DNA of 35,941 nucleotides from Massilia cavernae (GTDB lineage Bacteria > Pseudomonadota > Gammaproteobacteria > Burkholderiales > Burkholderiaceae_D). Positions 1 to 9,675 of this stretch are shown piece after piece. Within the stretch, counting starts at the first letter, position 1, and each line of letters starts with the position of its first letter. The notes beneath the pieces are model-generated. The model was not told where the DNA came from and did not search any database. It worked only from the letters and a program-made list of their open reading frames with translations. The DNA lies in assembly GCF_003590855.1 (NCBI RefSeq), contig NZ_QYUP01000192.1:1-35941 (forward strand), in the 5' to 3' direction. The translations under genes were made by a program, and so were the position numbers.

Positions 1-291
1 GCCGATCAGCACGTGGACCTTGTCGGATTCGATCAGGCGCTTGGTGAAGCTGTTGGCCTTGGCGGCGTCGCTGCCGTCGTCGTAGTGGACCAGTTCGAGC
101 TTCTTGCCGAGGACGCCGCCGCCGGCGTTGATTTTTTCGACGTAGAGCTGCAGGGTCTTCAGCTCCGGGTCGCCCAGGAAGGCGGCGGGGCCGGAGACCG
201 ACAGCACGGAGCCGATCTTGATGGTGTCGGCAGCGAAGGACGATGCTGCCGCGAAGGCGAGTGATACGAACAGTGTGGTTTTCTTGAACAT
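1..291 (-). CDS. ABC transporter substrate-binding protein, branched-chain amino acid type (N-terminal part)
   Basis: Only the first 97 codons are inside the window; the gene continues past base 1. The translation opens MFKKTTLFVSLAFAAASSFA, a signal peptide with a probable cut after SSFA. Then comes DTIKIGSVLSVSGPAAFLGD and later NAGGGVLGKKLELVHYDDGS, the pattern of periplasmic binding proteins of LivK/Peripla_BP_6 type. The family captures a small ligand in the periplasm and hands it to an inner-membrane permease. A GGAG box lies 6 bases before the ATG. The gene sits 130 bp downstream of the last paa gene on the same strand, separated by palindromic repeats, so an aromatic-acid ligand is possible but not shown. 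Family call is firm; ligand unknown. Confidence 0.85.
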   Translation of the reverse strand, partial: MFKKTTLFVSLAFAAASSFAADTIKIGSVLSVSGPAAFLGDPELKTLQLYVEKINAGGGVLGKKLELVHYDDGSDAAKANSFTKRLIESDKVHVLIG

Positions 292-329
292 GGTTGTCTC
301 CGATGTTGTTGTGATGGCTGCTGTGCTTC

Positions 330-405
330 GGCGGATGCGCGTTCCGCTTATCCGCCCTACGTCCCTGTGGTCAGCGTAGGGCGGATAAACAAAGTGCATC
401 CGCCG
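330..405. repeat. REP/BIME-like palindromic pair, family 1 (TTATCCGCCCTACG)
   Basis: Two palindromic units lie head to head between the solute-binding gene and paaJ. Unit one (330-356) pairs GGCGGATGCG with CGCTTATCCGCC. Unit two (about 380-404) pairs GGCGGAT with ATCCGCC. The two are joined by a further inverted repeat, TTATCCGCCCTAC (348-360) against GTAGGGCGGATAA (376-388). The core TTATCCGCCCTACG occurs again at about 30156-30169, so this is a dispersed repeat, not a gene-specific site. It could also act as a transcript-end or mRNA-stability hairpin for the paa operon. Confidence 0.7.
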
Positions 406-421
406 TTTTGATTTTGCGTTC

Positions 422-1636
422 TTATACTCGTTCGACTACCAATGCGATGCCCTGGCCGACGCCGATGCACATCGTGCACAGCGCGTAGCGGCCACCGGTG
501 CGGTGCAGGTGGTTCACGGCTGCGGTCACCAGCCTCGCGCCCGATGCACCCAGCGGGTGGCCGATCGCAATCGCGCCCCCGTTCGGATTCACGTGCTCCG
601 CGTCGTCCGGCAGCCCAAGGTCGCGCGTTACCGCCAGGCCCTGTGCCGCGAACGCTTCGTTCAGCTCGATCACGTCCATCTGCCCGATCGTCAGCCCGGT
701 CATCGCCAGCACCTTCTTCGTCGCGGGCGACGGGCCGAAGCCCATGATACGCGGATCGAGGCCCGCCAACGCCATGCCGAGGATGCGCGCGCGCGGCTTC
801 AAGCCGAAGCGCGCGGCCGCGTCGCCCGAGGCGATCAGCAGCGCGCAGGCGCCGTCGTTGATGCCGGACGCATTGCCGGCGGTGACCGTGCCATCCGGCG
901 TCACGACACCCTTCAGCTTGGCCAGCATCTCGATGCTGGTGTCGCTGCGCGGATGTTCGTCGGTGTCGAACACGCGGGACTCGCCCTTCTTCATCGGGAT
1001 CGTGACCGGCACGATCTCTTCCTTGAACACGCCGGCCGCATTGGCCCTGGCCCAGCGCTGCTGGCTGCGCAACGCGAACGCATCCTGGTCGGCGCGGCTG
1101 ACGCCGAATTCCTTCGCCACGTTTTCCGCCGTCGCGGGCATCGAATCGATGCCGTACTTCGCCTTCATCAGAGGATTGACGAAGCGCCAGCCCATGGTGG
1201 TGTCTTCGATTTTGGCGCTGCGCGAGAACGCGCTGTCGGCCTTGCCCATCACGAAAGGCGCGCGCGTCATGTGCTCGACACCGCCCGCGATGATCAGGTT
1301 CGCTTCGCCGGCACGGATGGCGCGCGCTGCGGTGCCTACCGCGTCAAGGCTGGAGCCGCACAGGCGGTTGATGGTGCTGCCCGGGACCGCCGGCGGCAGG
1401 CCGGCCAGCAGCGCCGCCATGCGCGCCACGTTGCGGTTGTCTTCGCCGGCCTGGTTGGCGCAGCCGTAGAACAGGTCGTCAACGGCAGTCCAGTCCACGC
1501 CGGGGTTGCGGGCCATCAGCGCGGCGATCGGCAGTGCCGCCAGGTCGTCGGCGCGCACCGTCGACAGCGAGCCGCCGTAGCGACCGAAGGGGGTGCGGAT
1601 GGCGTCGCAGATGAATGCGTCTGTAGGGTTGTTCAA
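422..1636 (-). CDS. paaJ: 3-oxoadipyl-CoA thiolase, last gene of the phenylacetate operon
   Basis: A 404-residue type II thiolase that cleaves 3-oxoadipyl-CoA (and in PaaJ also 3-oxo-5,6-dehydrosuberyl-CoA) with CoA to give succinyl-CoA plus acetyl-CoA (or 2,3-dehydroadipyl-CoA plus acetyl-CoA). Visible signatures are the nucleophile in INRLCGSSLDA (Cys93), NEAFAAQ near residue 326, GHPLGASGA (His360) and CTMCIGVGQG (Cys390). Length is normal for PaaJ/PcaF. The start is a TTG with a strong AGGAG box 7 bases upstream; no ATG fits better. It begins 16 bp after paaK. The position at the operon end supports PaaJ, but PcaF of the beta-ketoadipate pathway is nearly identical in sequence and cannot be excluded by motif reading. 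Confidence 0.9.
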   Translation of the reverse strand: MNNPTDAFICDAIRTPFGRYGGSLSTVRADDLAALPIAALMARNPGVDWTAVDDLFYGCANQAGEDNRNVARMAALLAGLPPAVPGSTINRLCGSSLDAVGTAARAIRAGEANLIIAGGVEHMTRAPFVMGKADSAFSRSAKIEDTTMGWRFVNPLMKAKYGIDSMPATAENVAKEFGVSRADQDAFALRSQQRWARANAAGVFKEEIVPVTIPMKKGESRVFDTDEHPRSDTSIEMLAKLKGVVTPDGTVTAGNASGINDGACALLIASGDAAARFGLKPRARILGMALAGLDPRIMGFGPSPATKKVLAMTGLTIGQMDVIELNEAFAAQGLAVTRDLGLPDDAEHVNPNGGAIAIGHPLGASGARLVTAAVNHLHRTGGRYALCTMCIGVGQGIALVVERV

Positions 1637-1652
1637 GTCAGTGCTCCTGTTG

Positions 1653-2966
<1,314 letters not shown>

Positions 2967-2986
2967 CTTAGTCTCCTTCTGTTTAC

Positions 2987-3436
2987 TTATGCCGCAAGCT
3001 CGGCGACGTGGCCGCCGATGCGGTGCGATTTGCCGCGAAAAAGCGCGATCAGGCGCCCATCCTGGTTGCTTACCTTGATGTCGTATACGCCGGTCTTGCC
3101 GGTCAGCGCCTGCTCGAGCGCCTCTGCGCTCAGCACATCGCCTTCGCGGCCTGGCGCGATGTAGTCGATGGTGCAGCCTGCGCCCACGGTGTTCTGGTTG
3201 TGCGAATTGCAGGCGAAGGCGAACGCGCTGTCGGCCAGCATGAAGATGTAGCCGCCGTGGCAGGTCTGGTGGCCGTTCAGCATGTCGGCGCGAACGGGCA
3301 TGCTCATGCGCGCGTAGCCCGGACGGATTTCGTCGAGCTTCATGCCGAGCGCCTGGCTGGTGGTGTCGCGGTCGTACATCGACTTGCCGGCCAGTTCGGC
3401 CAGCGCCTGCGCGTCCGCGTGGATATCCTTATGCAT
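2987..3436 (-). CDS. paaI: Hydroxyphenylacetyl-CoA thioesterase PaaI
   Basis: A 149-residue hotdog-fold thioesterase. In the family it hydrolyses ring-hydroxylated phenylacetyl-CoA and similar dead-end esters to free trapped CoA. The hotdog helix is clear: NGHQTCHGGYIFMLADSAFA at residues 55-74, with Asp69 in the position of the catalytic Asp of E. coli PaaI. The start at MHKDIHADAQ gives the usual length. A longer in-frame extension exists, but it only reads through the antisense of paaH in an arginine-rich, unfamily-like way. The ATG overlaps the end of paaH by 8 bp, which implies translational coupling. Confidence 0.93.
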   Translation of the reverse strand: MHKDIHADAQALAELAGKSMYDRDTTSQALGMKLDEIRPGYARMSMPVRADMLNGHQTCHGGYIFMLADSAFAFACNSHNQNTVGAGCTIDYIAPGREGDVLSAEALEQALTGKTGVYDIKVSNQDGRLIALFRGKSHRIGGHVAELAA

Positions 3437-4991
3437 GAAAACGTACTCCGGAAGACAGTTTGCGGCGCAGCAGCGGCGACACGCGGTAGCGGTCTTCGCC
3501 ATAGCTGGCTGCGAGGTTGGAAAGAACGGTGGCCACATGCGCCACGCCGACCTGGTCGGCCCACGCGAGCGGGCCGCGCGGATAGTTGACGCCTTTTTGC
3601 ATGGCGATGTCGACCGCCTCGGCACTGCATACGCCCTGGTTGACGGCGTCCGCCGCCTCATTGGCGAGCATCGCCACGGTGCGCATGACCACCATGCCCG
3701 GAACGTCGTCGATGCGGGTGACCTCGAAGCCGGCGGCCTGGAACATGCCGACGACCGCGTTGTAGGCGGTGTCGCTGCACTGGTCGGCGCGCGCCAGCGC
3801 GATGCGTTTCGCGCTGGCGTAGTCGATCACCAGGTCGTACAGCACCGTGTCCGGGTGCTTGTTGGCGGCGGCGCGCTCGGTGGCGCTGCGGCCGTCGGTC
3901 AGGAACAGCGCGGCGCCGTTGCAGTGGAAGCCAGGCGCCTCGTTCTCGCCCGAATGCGGCAGCGGCTTGCGGTGCGCGACGCTGTAGCCGTTGGCGCGCA
4001 GGCGCTGTTCGAGCGGTTCGGTCACGGCGCCGGACACGCCCGGCTCGATGCTGATGCCGACCGCGTCCGGCCGTTCCTGGCGCGGCTCGGTATGGACGGC
4101 CGGCTTGACGGCGCCGGCGGAATAGTCGTAGAAGCCGCGGCCCGATTTGCGGCCCAGGAAGCCGGCATTGACCATTTCCTGCTGCAGCACCGACGGCGTG
4201 AAGCGCGGGTCGTTGAAGTAGGCGTGGAATACGGATTGGGTGACCGAGAAGTTGACGTCGTGGCCGATCAGGTCCATCAGTTCGAAGGGGCCCATGCGAA
4301 AGCCGCCCGCTTCGCGCATCACGGCGTCCAGGGTGGCCGGGTCGGCGGCCTGTTCCTGCAGCAGGCGCAGGCCTTCGGCGTAGAACGGACGCGCCACGCG
4401 GTTGACGATGAAGCCCGGGGTCGACTTGGCGTGCACCGGCTTCTTGCCCCATGCGGCGGCGGTGGCGTAGACGGTATCCGCCACGTCGCGGCTGGTTGCC
4501 AGGCCGCTGATCACTTCCACCAGCGCCATCAGCGGCACCGGGTTAAAGAAGTGCATGCCGACCAGGCGCTGCGGACGGCGCAGGCGCGCGGCGATCGCGG
4601 TGACCGAAATCGACGAGGTGTTGGTGGCCAGGATGCAGTCGTCGCCGACGATGGCTTCGAGGTCGGCGAACAGGGTGCGCTTGACGTCCAGGCTTTCGAC
4701 GATCGCCTCGATGACGATGGCGGCGTCGCCGACGTCGGACAGCGAACCTGCCGCGGACAGGCGGCCGCTGGCGGCCGACACTTCCTCGCCGGTCATCTTG
4801 CCTTTCTCAGCCAGCTTGCCGTACATATTGCAAATGCCGGCAATCGACGCCTGCACCGCTTCGGCGCGCGCGTCGAACAGCTTGACGGTGTAGCCGGCGG
4901 CGGCTGCGACCTGCGCGATACCGGTGCCCATGGCGCCGCTGCCGATGACGGCGACGACGCTGCCTTGCGGGAGAGCCTGCGCCATGTTCAT
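3429..4991 (-). CDS. paaH: 3-hydroxyadipyl-CoA dehydrogenase PaaH
   Basis: A 520-residue NAD-dependent 3-hydroxyacyl-CoA dehydrogenase that oxidises 3-hydroxyadipyl-CoA before the PaaJ thiolysis. The Rossmann fold opens with VVAVIGSGAMGTGIAQ (GxGxxG at 17-22). The catalytic region LVGMHFFNPVPLMALVEVI follows, then two 3HCDH C-terminal domains; the first contains MGPFELMDLIGHDVNFSVTQ. Length fits the long betaproteobacterial PaaH form. The start is MNMAQALPQ because its ATG overlaps the paaG stop as ATGA; the upstream in-frame extension is low-complexity arginine-rich sequence without family likeness. It ends inside the start region of paaI. Confidence 0.94.
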   Translation of the reverse strand: MNMAQALPQGSVVAVIGSGAMGTGIAQVAAAAGYTVKLFDARAEAVQASIAGICNMYGKLAEKGKMTGEEVSAASGRLSAAGSLSDVGDAAIVIEAIVESLDVKRTLFADLEAIVGDDCILATNTSSISVTAIAARLRRPQRLVGMHFFNPVPLMALVEVISGLATSRDVADTVYATAAAWGKKPVHAKSTPGFIVNRVARPFYAEGLRLLQEQAADPATLDAVMREAGGFRMGPFELMDLIGHDVNFSVTQSVFHAYFNDPRFTPSVLQQEMVNAGFLGRKSGRGFYDYSAGAVKPAVHTEPRQERPDAVGISIEPGVSGAVTEPLEQRLRANGYSVAHRKPLPHSGENEAPGFHCNGAALFLTDGRSATERAAANKHPDTVLYDLVIDYASAKRIALARADQCSDTAYNAVVGMFQAAGFEVTRIDDVPGMVVMRTVAMLANEAADAVNQGVCSAEAVDIAMQKGVNYPRGPLAWADQVGVAHVATVLSNLAASYGEDRYRVSPLLRRKLSSGVRFHA

Positions 4992-5779
4992 TCTCCCTTG
5001 AAGTGGGCTGGACGCTTTTCCATGAAGGCGGCGACGCCTTCGCCGTAGTCGTGGCTGTAACCCAGTTCGCGCATCATGTCGCCTTCGAGCCTGAGCTGCT
5101 CGGGCAGTGTGTTGGCATAGCTTGCCTGCAGCGCCTTCTTGGTGAATGCCAGGCCCTTGGTCGGGGCGACGGCGAAGTGTTCGGCCATCCTCATGGCGTC
5201 GTCCATCAGCGCGGCGTCGGGCACGCACTTCCAGATCAGGCCCCATTGTTCGGCGGTTTCGGCCGGCAGTTTTTCGCCCAGCATGGCAAGGCCGGTGGCG
5301 CGTGCGTGGCCGATCAGGCGCGGCAGGTGCCAGGTACCGCCGCTGTCCGGGATCAGGCCCAGTTTGCAGAAGGCTTCGACGAAGCTGGCCGATTTCGCGG
5401 CCAGCACGATGTCGCAGGCCAGCGCGATGTTGGCGCCAGCGCCGGCGGCCACACCGTTGACCGCGCAGATGACAGGCATCGGCAAGGAGCGCAGGGTGTT
5501 GATCAGGGGGGCGTAGAACTTCTCGACGGATTCACCAAGGTCCACGCCCTTGGCACCCGGTTCCACCGCGCGGTCGCCCAGGTCCTGGCCGGCGCAGAAA
5601 CCGCGGCCGGCGCCGGTCAGCACCAGCACGCGCACGCTCTTGTCGGCCTGTACGGCCTCCAGCGCGCTGCGCACTTCGAGGTGCATCGCCTGGGTGAAGC
5701 TATTGAGCTTGTCCGGGCGGTTCAGCGTCAGTACCGCGATGCCGTCCTGGACCTGGAACTTGATGTTTTCGTAGTTCAT
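4988..5779 (-). CDS. paaG: 1,2-epoxyphenylacetyl-CoA isomerase PaaG
   Basis: A 263-residue crotonase-fold enzyme that isomerises ring-1,2-epoxyphenylacetyl-CoA to oxepin-CoA and later shifts the double bond of dehydrosuberyl-CoA. It follows E. coli PaaG closely along its whole length: GAGRGFCAGQDL near 57-67, the oxyanion segment CAVNGVAAGAGA near 105-116, and KLGLIPDSGGTW at 139-150, where Asp145 matches the catalytic Asp. A GGAG box precedes the ATG. The TGA overlaps the paaH ATG. The close match to PaaG, including the Asp and its context, separates it from the hydratase PaaF. Confidence 0.94.
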   Translation of the reverse strand: MNYENIKFQVQDGIAVLTLNRPDKLNSFTQAMHLEVRSALEAVQADKSVRVLVLTGAGRGFCAGQDLGDRAVEPGAKGVDLGESVEKFYAPLINTLRSLPMPVICAVNGVAAGAGANIALACDIVLAAKSASFVEAFCKLGLIPDSGGTWHLPRLIGHARATGLAMLGEKLPAETAEQWGLIWKCVPDAALMDDAMRMAEHFAVAPTKGLAFTKKALQASYANTLPEQLRLEGDMMRELGYSHDYGEGVAAFMEKRPAHFKGE

Positions 5780-5804
5780 GGAGTCTCCGTCTGTTTTTGT
5801 TTGC

Positions 5805-6881
5805 TTATTCCGCCTGGTCGAAGTCGACCACCACCTTGTCCGTCACCGGGAAGCTCTGGCAGGACAGCACGAAGCCGCGCGCGATCTCGTAGTCTTCCAG
5901 CGCGTAGTTGACGTCCATGTCCACCTTGCCGTCCAGAAGCTTGCAGCGGCAGGTGGAGCACACGCCGCCCTTGCAGGAGTAGCGCATGTCGATCCCGTGG
6001 CGCAGGCCCGCGTCGAGGATGGATTCCTTGTCCTTCTCCATCGTGAAGGTGGTGTGGCTGCCGTCCATGATGACGGTGACTTCGGTATCGTGCGCAACGG
6101 CCGGATCGAAGGCGCGCGGCTTGTGCTCGTGCTTCGGGATGCTGGCCGCGAACAGCTCGATCTTGATGCTCTGCTTCGGCAGGCCGGCTTCCTGCAGCGC
6201 GGCGGACACGCCCAGCATCATGTCTTCCGGACCGCAAATGAAGGCGACGTCGATGTCGTCGATGCTGATCCAGTGCTGCAGCAGGTGCTCGACCTTTTCC
6301 TTCGTGATGCGGCCGTTGAACAGTTCGATGTCCTGCTGCTCGCGGCTCATCACGTAGGCCAGGTTAAGGCGCTGCATGTGGGTGTCCTTAAGGTCCGTCA
6401 GTTCTTCCTTGAAGATGACGGTGGAGGAGGCGCGATTACCATAGAACAGGGTGAACAGGCTGTTCGGTTCCTCATTGAGCGTGGTCTTGATGATCGACAG
6501 GATGGGCGTGATGCCGCTGCCTGCCGCGAAGGCCACGTAGTGCTTCGCATTTCCGGGCGCGAGCTGCACGTTGAAGTGGCCCATCGGCGGCATCACTTCC
6601 AGCACGTCGCCCGGCTTCAGGCTTTCGTTGGCCCAGGTGGAGAACATGCCGCCAGAGGTTTTCTTGATGGCGACGCGCAGCAGGTTGTCCTGCACCGCGG
6701 AGCAGATCGAGTAGGAACGGCGCACATCCTCGCCGCCGATCGTCGCGCGCAGGGTCAGGTGCTGGCCCTGCTGGTACTTGAAGCTGTCGGCCAGTTCTGC
6801 CGGCACATCGAAAGTGACGGCGATGGTGTCGCGCGTTTCGTTACGCACGCCTGCGACGCGCAGTGGGTAGAATTTGCTCAT
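5805..6881 (-). CDS. paaE: Phenylacetyl-CoA epoxidase reductase subunit PaaE
   Basis: A 358-residue NADPH-dependent iron-sulfur flavoprotein that feeds electrons to the diiron site of PaaA. The FAD domain carries RRSYSICSA (54-62). The NAD(P) domain has FAAGSGITPILSI (118-130). The C-terminal plant-type ferredoxin domain has Cys303, 308, 311 and 341 spaced CX4CX2CX29C. All four iron-sulfur ligands are present, and the domain order is that of PaaE. The gene starts 9 bp after the paaD stop and is followed by paaG 25 bp later. Confidence 0.95.
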   Translation of the reverse strand: MSKFYPLRVAGVRNETRDTIAVTFDVPAELADSFKYQQGQHLTLRATIGGEDVRRSYSICSAVQDNLLRVAIKKTSGGMFSTWANESLKPGDVLEVMPPMGHFNVQLAPGNAKHYVAFAAGSGITPILSIIKTTLNEEPNSLFTLFYGNRASSTVIFKEELTDLKDTHMQRLNLAYVMSREQQDIELFNGRITKEKVEHLLQHWISIDDIDVAFICGPEDMMLGVSAALQEAGLPKQSIKIELFAASIPKHEHKPRAFDPAVAHDTEVTVIMDGSHTTFTMEKDKESILDAGLRHGIDMRYSCKGGVCSTCRCKLLDGKVDMDVNYALEDYEIARGFVLSCQSFPVTDKVVVDFDQAE

Positions 6882-6890
6882 GTATCGGCC

Positions 6891-7412
6891 TTAGTGGCAC
6901 TTGAAATAATCAAAGGGTTCGAGGCAGTCCAGGCATTTGTATAAGGCCTTGCACGGCGTCGACCCGAACTGGCTGGTGAGCTGCGTGCGGGTCGATCCGC
7001 AGTTCGGGCAGGTGACCGTCAGCTCCGGCACCACGCGGCGTTTAACGCCGGTGGTCAGCCCGCTGATGTCGATGACCTGCTGGGCCGGCGGTGCGATGCC
7101 GTAGCCCTTCAGCGCAATCTTCCCCGCTTCGCTCATCCAGTCGGTGGTCCAGGCCGGCGACAGCTGGCTGACCAGCTTTACCTTGCCGACGCCGTGATCG
7201 CGCAGCGCATCGATGACCGCTTCCGCGATGACGGCCATCGCGGGGCAGCCCGAATAGGTGGGCGTGATGGTGACGACGCATTCGTCACCGTTCCATTCGA
7301 CCTTGCGCACGATGCCGAGGTCCACCACCGAGATCACCGGGATCTCGGGGTCGGAAACCTCGCCGAGCCAGGCCCATACCTGCTCGGTACCGACTGGTTG
7401 CCGAACGTCCAT
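6891..7412 (-). CDS. paaD: Phenylacetyl-CoA epoxidase assembly protein PaaD
   Basis: A 173-residue protein with an N-terminal MIP18/DUF59 domain (SDPEIPVISVVDLGIVRKVE, then TPTYSGCPAM) and a C-terminal zinc-ribbon-like part (CPNCGS, then a CX2C pair in KCLDC and a final KCH). PaaD is needed for activity of the epoxidase and is thought to help assemble its metal or iron-sulfur centres; it is not part of the catalytic complex. The ATG shares one base with the paaC stop (TGATG). A second ATG 6 bases upstream is possible; the GGAG spacing favours the one used here. Confidence 0.92.
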   Translation of the reverse strand: MDVRQPVGTEQVWAWLGEVSDPEIPVISVVDLGIVRKVEWNGDECVVTITPTYSGCPAMAVIAEAVIDALRDHGVGKVKLVSQLSPAWTTDWMSEAGKIALKGYGIAPPAQQVIDISGLTTGVKRRVVPELTVTCPNCGSTRTQLTSQFGSTPCKALYKCLDCLEPFDYFKCH

Positions 7413-8176
7413 CACCATTCGGCTCCGGGATAGGCGCGCTGCAGGAACTGCATTTCCGCCAGCAGGTAGCCCAGGTGCTCGCTGTGGCGGCCTTTCTTGC
7501 CGCCCTGGTGCATCCATGCGTCGGCAGGCGGCATCTGCAGCGTGGCTTCTGCCAGGATTTCGCCAACGTGCTCGAGGAAGTCTGCGCGCAGGCCTTCGAC
7601 CGCGGGCGCCACGCCCTGCTCCACCATCTGCTTGTCGGCGGCGTCGTAGATGAACATCTCGCCGCTGTACGGCCACAGCGCGTCAAGCGCGGCCTGCATG
7701 CGGTCGTGGCTTTGCTGCGTGCCGTCGCCGAGGCGCACCACCAGGTCGCCGCTGCGGCGCAGGTGGTAGGTAACTTCCTTGATCGACTTCTCCGCGATCT
7801 CCGCGATGCGCGGGTCGGTGGATTTGGCCAGGCCCTGCATCAGGAAGTAGTGCCAGGTATCGAACAGGAACTGGCGCATCAGGGTGTCGCCGTAGTTACC
7901 GTTAGGCTGTTCGACGATCAGGCAGCAGCGCATGTCGTTCGCGTCGCGCAGGTAGGCAAGGTCGTCTTCGGTCTTGCCTTTGCCTTCGAGTTCGGCCGCA
8001 TAGGACAGCCACATGCGGGTCTGGCCGAGCAGGTCGAGCGCGACGTTCGCCAGCGCCATGTCTTCTTCCAGCGCCGGCCCCTTGCCGCACAACTTGGACA
8101 GCTGCTGCGACAGGACCAGGGCGTTGTCGCCCTGGCGCAGGACGTATTCGAGTTTGGCGTCCACGGGGCGGCTCAC
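7412..8176 (-). CDS. paaC: Phenylacetyl-CoA epoxidase structural subunit PaaC
   Basis: A 254-residue ferritin-like helical protein that pairs with PaaA as the non-catalytic structural subunit and shapes the substrate channel. Recognisable parts are LALANVALDLLGQ-type sequence in EEDMALANVALDLLGQTRMW, DDLAYLRDANDMRCCLIVEQ, and the conserved RRSGDLVVRLGDGTQQSHDR. The start is a GTG overlapping the paaB TGA as GTGA, a typical coupled junction. Length is normal for PaaC. Confidence 0.94.
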   Translation of the reverse strand: MSRPVDAKLEYVLRQGDNALVLSQQLSKLCGKGPALEEDMALANVALDLLGQTRMWLSYAAELEGKGKTEDDLAYLRDANDMRCCLIVEQPNGNYGDTLMRQFLFDTWHYFLMQGLAKSTDPRIAEIAEKSIKEVTYHLRRSGDLVVRLGDGTQQSHDRMQAALDALWPYSGEMFIYDAADKQMVEQGVAPAVEGLRADFLEHVGEILAEATLQMPPADAWMHQGGKKGRHSEHLGYLLAEMQFLQRAYPGAEW

Positions 8177-8457
8177 AGGTTCTTGACTTCTTCCGGCATC
8201 GGGAAGAAGGTCGGGTGGCGGTAGACTTTGCTGTTGGACGGCTCGAACAGCGCCGATTTGTCGCCAGGGCTGCTGGCGACGATGTCGGCGGCGCGCACGA
8301 CCCAGATCGAGACGCCTTCGTTGCGGCGGGTGTAGACGTCGCGCGCGTTGTTGACGGCCATTTCGGCGTCAGGTGCGTGCAGGCTGCCCACGTGTTTGTG
8401 GGCCAGTCCGTGCTGGCTGCGGATGAAGACTTCCCACAGTGGCCATTCTTTGCTCAT
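8173..8457 (-). CDS. paaB: Phenylacetyl-CoA epoxidase bridging subunit PaaB
   Basis: A 94-residue PaaB protein, beginning MSKEWPLWEVFIRSQHGLAH and containing HVGSLHAPDAEMAVNNARDV and TRRNEGVSIWVV, all typical of the family. In the epoxidase, PaaB joins two PaaAC dimers and probably helps dock the reductase PaaE. A GGAG box lies 6 bases before the ATG. It starts 31 bp after paaA and overlaps paaC by 4 bp. Confidence 0.94.
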   Translation of the reverse strand: MSKEWPLWEVFIRSQHGLAHKHVGSLHAPDAEMAVNNARDVYTRRNEGVSIWVVRAADIVASSPGDKSALFEPSNSKVYRHPTFFPMPEEVKNL

Positions 8458-8488
8458 TCGATGCTCCAGGTATGAATTGGGGAGCCGC

Positions 8489-9475
8489 TTAGGCAGCGGC
8501 GCGTGCGGCTTTTTTCTCTGCGTGTGCGACCAGCGCGTCGCGGAACCACTCGCCGTCGTTCCACGCGTTGACGCGGGTCGCCAGGCGCTCCTTGTTGCAA
8601 GGGCCGTTACCCTTCAGGACGTTGTGGAACTCGCTCCAGTCGATTTCACCGAACTCGTAGTGGCCGCTGTCGGCGTTGAACTTCAGGTCGGGGTCGGGAA
8701 CCGTCAGGCCCAGGAATTCGGCCTGCGGCACGGTCTGGTCGACCATGCGCTGGCGCAGTTCGTCGTTGGAGAACAGCTTGATGCGCCACTTGGACGACTG
8801 CGCGCTGTTGACCGATTCGGCGTCGGACGGGCCGAACATCATCAGCGAAGGCCACCACCAGCGGTTGAGCGCATCCTGCGCCATCGCCTTTTGTTCGGGC
8901 GTGCCTTTGGCGAGGCTCATCATGATGTCGTAGCCCTGGCGCGCGTGGAAGGATTCTTCCTTGCAGACGCGGATCATCGCGCGCGAGTACGGACCGTAGG
9001 AGCAGCGGCACAGCGGGATCTGGTTGATGATGGCCGAGCCGTCGACCAGCCAGCCGATCGCGCCCATGTCGGCCCACGACAGGGTCGGGTAATTGAAGAT
9101 GCTCGAATATTTGGCCTTGCCCGAGTGGAGGGCGGCCAGCAGTTCGTCGCGCGAGACGCCCAGCGTTTCGGCGGCGCTGTAGAGGTACAGGCCGTGGCCT
9201 GCTTCGTCCTGGATCTTGGCCAGCAGGATCGATTTGCGTTTCAGCGTAGGCGCGCGGGTGACCCAGTTGCCTTCAGGCAGCTGGCCGACGATTTCCGAAT
9301 GCGCGTGCTGCGAAATCTGGCGGATCAGCGTCTTGCGGTAAGCCTCCGGCATCCAGTCCTTCGCCTCGATCTTGATGCCTTCGTCGATGCGCTGCTGGAA
9401 TGCGAGCTCTTCCGCACTCATGTCGGCGTCCGTCTGGACCTTCTTGAGGCCGGTTTCTACCATCTGTGCATACAT
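8489..9475 (-). CDS. paaA: Phenylacetyl-CoA epoxidase catalytic subunit PaaA
   Basis: A 328-residue ferritin-like diiron oxygenase subunit that inserts one oxygen atom into the ring of phenylacetyl-CoA. The diiron-binding helices are visible as [13 protein letters not shown] (DEAGH at 90-94) and [12 protein letters not shown] (EESFH at 173-177). The substrate and subunit regions [15 protein letters not shown] and [11 protein letters not shown] are also conserved. The ATG is preceded by GGAGAACG. This is the first gene of the operon and faces paaX across 200 bp. It ends in an Ala/Lys tail ([10 protein letters not shown]). Confidence 0.95.
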   Translation of the reverse strand: MYAQMVETGLKKVQTDADMSAEELAFQQRIDEGIKIEAKDWMPEAYRKTLIRQISQHAHSEIVGQLPEGNWVTRAPTLKRKSILLAKIQDEAGHGLYLYSAAETLGVSRDELLAALHSGKAKYSSIFNYPTLSWADMGAIGWLVDGSAIINQIPLCRCSYGPYSRAMIRVCKEESFHARQGYDIMMSLAKGTPEQKAMAQDALNRWWWPSLMMFGPSDAESVNSAQSSKWRIKLFSNDELRQRMVDQTVPQAEFLGLTVPDPDLKFNADSGHYEFGEIDWSEFHNVLKGNGPCNKERLATRVNAWNDGEWFRDALVAHAEKKAARAAA

Positions 9476-9503
9476 GGTCGTTCTCCATCACTTAGACTGT
9501 GAA

Positions 9504-9551
9504 ACGATAATACGATACAAAAAATCAGAAGTACACAGTTTTTTTGTGTCG
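9504..9551 (-). promoter_or_regulatory. Operator-like inverted repeat over the likely paaA promoter
   Basis: In the AT-rich gap between paaA and paaX, CGATACAAAAAA (9513-9524) pairs with TTTTTTGTGTCG (9540-9551), matching at 11 of 12 positions with a 15-base spacer. On the minus strand, TATTAT (complement of 9507-9512) is a fair -10 box about 30 bases ahead of the paaA ATG, with no good -35 box seen. ACGATA also occurs twice in tandem (9504-9509 and 9512-9517). A dimeric regulator bound here would cover the promoter. PaaX is the obvious candidate, but its E. coli consensus is not clearly visible, so the assignment is inference. Confidence 0.4.
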
Positions 9552-9675
9552 CATTAAAAATATGTATCCATTCGCGAAGCTCGATAGTAAAAAATTAATC
9601 GTGCGCCTGTCCGCGAGCAAAGTAAACTCCCGTTTTTGCTTGACAATCGCCCGCCACGCGCCAGACCATGCCCCT

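Noticed and set aside
9640..9645. TTGACA box ahead of paaX
   Set aside because: A -10 box at normal spacing would fall at the start codon, and AGACCA is a poor match, so I do not call a promoter.
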